Positions 62,591 to 64,000 of a stretch of 64,000 bases of DNA are shown in pieces. Positions within the stretch are counted from its first letter, which is position 1. Each line of letters begins with the position of its first letter. The notes beneath the pieces were generated by a model. It did not search any database, was not told the origin of the DNA, and saw nothing but the letters and a program-made list of their open reading frames with translations. A program made the translations under genes and the position numbers. Source of the DNA: Adineta ricciae (Eukaryota > Rotifera > Eurotatoria > Adinetida > Adinetidae); the NCBI GenBank assembly GCA_905250025.1, contig CAJNOJ010000004.1, positions 434,001-498,000 of the forward strand. Direction: 5' to 3'.

Positions 62591-63721
62591 ATGGGTAGTA
62601 AAAAAATGTCTTTTTATGATGACAAAAACATCGACCGAGAACGTGTTATAACAAACGACGAAAAATATCTACCTGACGAACTCATTTGTCCAATCTGTTT
62701 GTGTCTTTTGTGGAAACCGGAATCATGTGCGAAATGTGAAAATCTTTTTTGCCGGCATTGCATTCAAACGTGGCTGGATGGTAATGCATTAACGTGTCCT
62801 TTATGTCGTTCGGAATATAAAACTAAAGTAATATCTGTATGGATTCAATCCTCGCTACTGTCACTCTCAATTTATTGCCGTAATCAATCTTTCGGCTGTA
62901 AAAGTATTGCCTCGTACGATAGATTAGAGCAACATGAGCAATTCGACTGTCAATATCGCTCCAAAACGTGTTGTTTATGTGACAAAACTATTCGGATACA
63001 AGAAATCGATCAACATACGAATAGTTGCAAATCAGTTGTAACTAAATGTGATTTTTGTGAATGTTTGATTCGAATTGACTCACGTGAATATCATCGAAAC
63101 GAATGTGTGAGAAATTATCAGTCATCCAACGAATATTCTACGGAACAGTTCGCAAATTTTGCTAATCGAACGATCTTATCATCGACTTCAGAAACGAATT
63201 TTCATGGATTAGAGCTATTCAATCAAACTCGTCGAAACAATTATGTGAAACGTCTTCTAGAAATGTTAAAATGGCTTTCAATTAATTTATCAATCATCCA
63301 CCTTATTCTCTTGAATCTCATCATATGGAGTGCGGGAAGTCTGATGAACACTTTCATTGAAATAGTAATCGACATGCAAACATGGATTCACCGGAGGAAA
63401 TATCAAGTATCCTTGTTGTTCATTCTGTCAAATATTCTCTTCTTTCAAACTCTGAATTTTCTCATGAAATCCATCGATGATTTGTGTATGATTTGTATTA
63501 TTCTATTGAGTTTGATTCTTTGGAGTTCAATGGATTCCGAACTGCACGTTGCTCAATTTCAAATGAATCTAAATTTCAAAGAATTTTCTCTAGTATCTAT
63601 TTTATTAATTTTGGCTTTGAAAATTTCCTTTTCGATCCTCCGACTATATTTTTTCTATGTACCAATTTCTATAGGAGCCCTGTGTTTTTCCTTTCTAATG
63701 ATTTGTTATCTGATACACTAA
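62591..63721 (+). CDS. RING / TRAF-type zinc-finger protein with C-terminal membrane segments (376 aa)
   Basis: A single exon. RING at about residues 33-72 (CPICLCLLWKPESCAKCENLF...CRHCIQTWLDG...CPLC), then two Cys/His TRAF-type finger repeats (CRNQSFGCKSIASYDRLEQH, CCLCDKTIRIQEIDQH, CDFCECLIRIDSREYH), a Ser/Asn-rich spacer, and from about residue 225 four to six hydrophobic helices (LSIIHLILLNLIIWSAGS, LLFILSNILFFQTLNFL, CMICIILLSLILWSSM). RING-TRAF E3s act in signalling; multi-pass membrane anchoring at the C-terminus is unusual. The active RING ligands are present. Confidence 0.85.
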   Translation: MGSKKMSFYDDKNIDRERVITNDEKYLPDELICPICLCLLWKPESCAKCENLFCRHCIQTWLDGNALTCPLCRSEYKTKVISVWIQSSLLSLSIYCRNQSFGCKSIASYDRLEQHEQFDCQYRSKTCCLCDKTIRIQEIDQHTNSCKSVVTKCDFCECLIRIDSREYHRNECVRNYQSSNEYSTEQFANFANRTILSSTSETNFHGLELFNQTRRNNYVKRLLEMLKWLSINLSIIHLILLNLIIWSAGSLMNTFIEIVIDMQTWIHRRKYQVSLLFILSNILFFQTLNFLMKSIDDLCMICIILLSLILWSSMDSELHVAQFQMNLNFKEFSLVSILLILALKISFSILRLYFFYVPISIGALCFSFLMICYLIH

Positions 63722-63849
63722 ATTGCTTTTAAATATAGATATCTCTTCCATCTGCTGCCGACGAACGATATTTCATTGTTAATGCATAACAAGTGTTCGT
63801 TTTCTTTTATTAGCAACTTCTTTGTTCACACAAAGAATAACAAAAATTC

Positions 63850-64000
63850 TTAGACAGCTCCTTTAAACATGTGATATTGTTTAAATTGCTGATGCAATTG
63901 TTTGAGTAATTCACGTTCACCAATCGACATCTGACCGCTGTACTGTTCGACACGTTCGCCACTTATGCGAAACAATTCGAAAGCAACGCCATTCAATGTT
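63850..64000 (-). CDS. Last exon of a gene running off the right edge
   Basis: About 49 C-terminal residues are readable to a TAA at 63850-63852 (FELFRISGERVEQYSG, SIGERELLKQLHQQFKQYHM). The reading is clean and helical with no intron signal in the visible part. Family not recognised; the gene continues beyond 64000. Confidence 0.55.
   Translation of the reverse strand, partial: TLNGVAFELFRISGERVEQYSGQMSIGERELLKQLHQQFKQYHMFKGAV

Noticed and set aside
1..64000. CRISPR arrays, rRNA genes, telomere repeats, autonomous transposons
   Set aside because: Scanned by eye; no regularly spaced direct repeats, rRNA cores, telomeric tracts, transposase or reverse-transcriptase motifs were found. A spliced-leader RNA gene was also looked for without success.

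Overview
The window looks like a nuclear scaffold from a bdelloid rotifer (Adineta/Rotaria type). The evidence is AT-rich DNA, compact genes with very short GT-AG introns (mostly 44-65 bp), repeated F-box/LRR-like, NHL-EGF, B-box, short-chain dehydrogenase and family-typical GPCR genes, and several genes of foreign ancestry that now carry introns. The species call is inference. The intron chains given below were joined by hand; nearly all of them close in phase over the whole coding region.

Layout. 0.4-12.4 kb: an F-box protein, a possible tiny gene, a secreted/transmembrane NHL-EGF receptor, a BIR-BIR-RING inhibitor of apoptosis, and an unusual ankyrin-oligoribonuclease-VP39 methyltransferase fusion. 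13.3-21.7 kb: a rhodopsin-like GPCR, then six tandem membrane-anchored short-chain dehydrogenases (one forward, five reverse), one of which has lost its catalytic Tyr and Lys. 22.5-29.8 kb: a LIM-LIM-LIM-RBR ubiquitin-ligase fusion and a 21-exon F-BAR/SH3 adaptor. 30.9-41.5 kb: a duplicated, poorly assembled zone of GPCR-like fragments and pieces of one F-box gene, broken by single-N joins at 33379, 39517 and 40877. 42.5-44.7 kb: an F-box gene and a B-box/coiled-coil gene. 44.69-47.05 kb: GC-rich, intronless bacterial DNA (DoxX, and a cytochrome-c-fused sugar dehydrogenase) ending at an N, most likely a contaminant or chimera. 47-51 kb: an N-terminal gene fragment, two decayed genes and a fold-back repeat. 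50.9-64 kb: F-box, a P450nor-like nitric-oxide reductase with a predicted mitochondrial presequence, a CRP-type LIM protein, a small tail-anchored protein, tRNA-Ser(GCT), a YeeE/YedE sulfur transporter head-to-head with the sulfur dioxygenase ETHE1, a deoxynucleoside kinase, a RING/TRAF-type multi-pass membrane protein, and the last exon of a gene running off the right edge.

How the genes fit together. Three genes handle toxic small molecules: NO by the P450nor homologue, and sulfane sulfur or thiosulfate by YeeE and ETHE1. Several are predicted ubiquitin-ligase parts (four F-box genes, LIM-RBR, IAP, RING, B-box). The two most novel-looking objects are the oligoribonuclease-VP39 fusion at 9967-12363 and the LIM-RBR fusion at 22553-24977.
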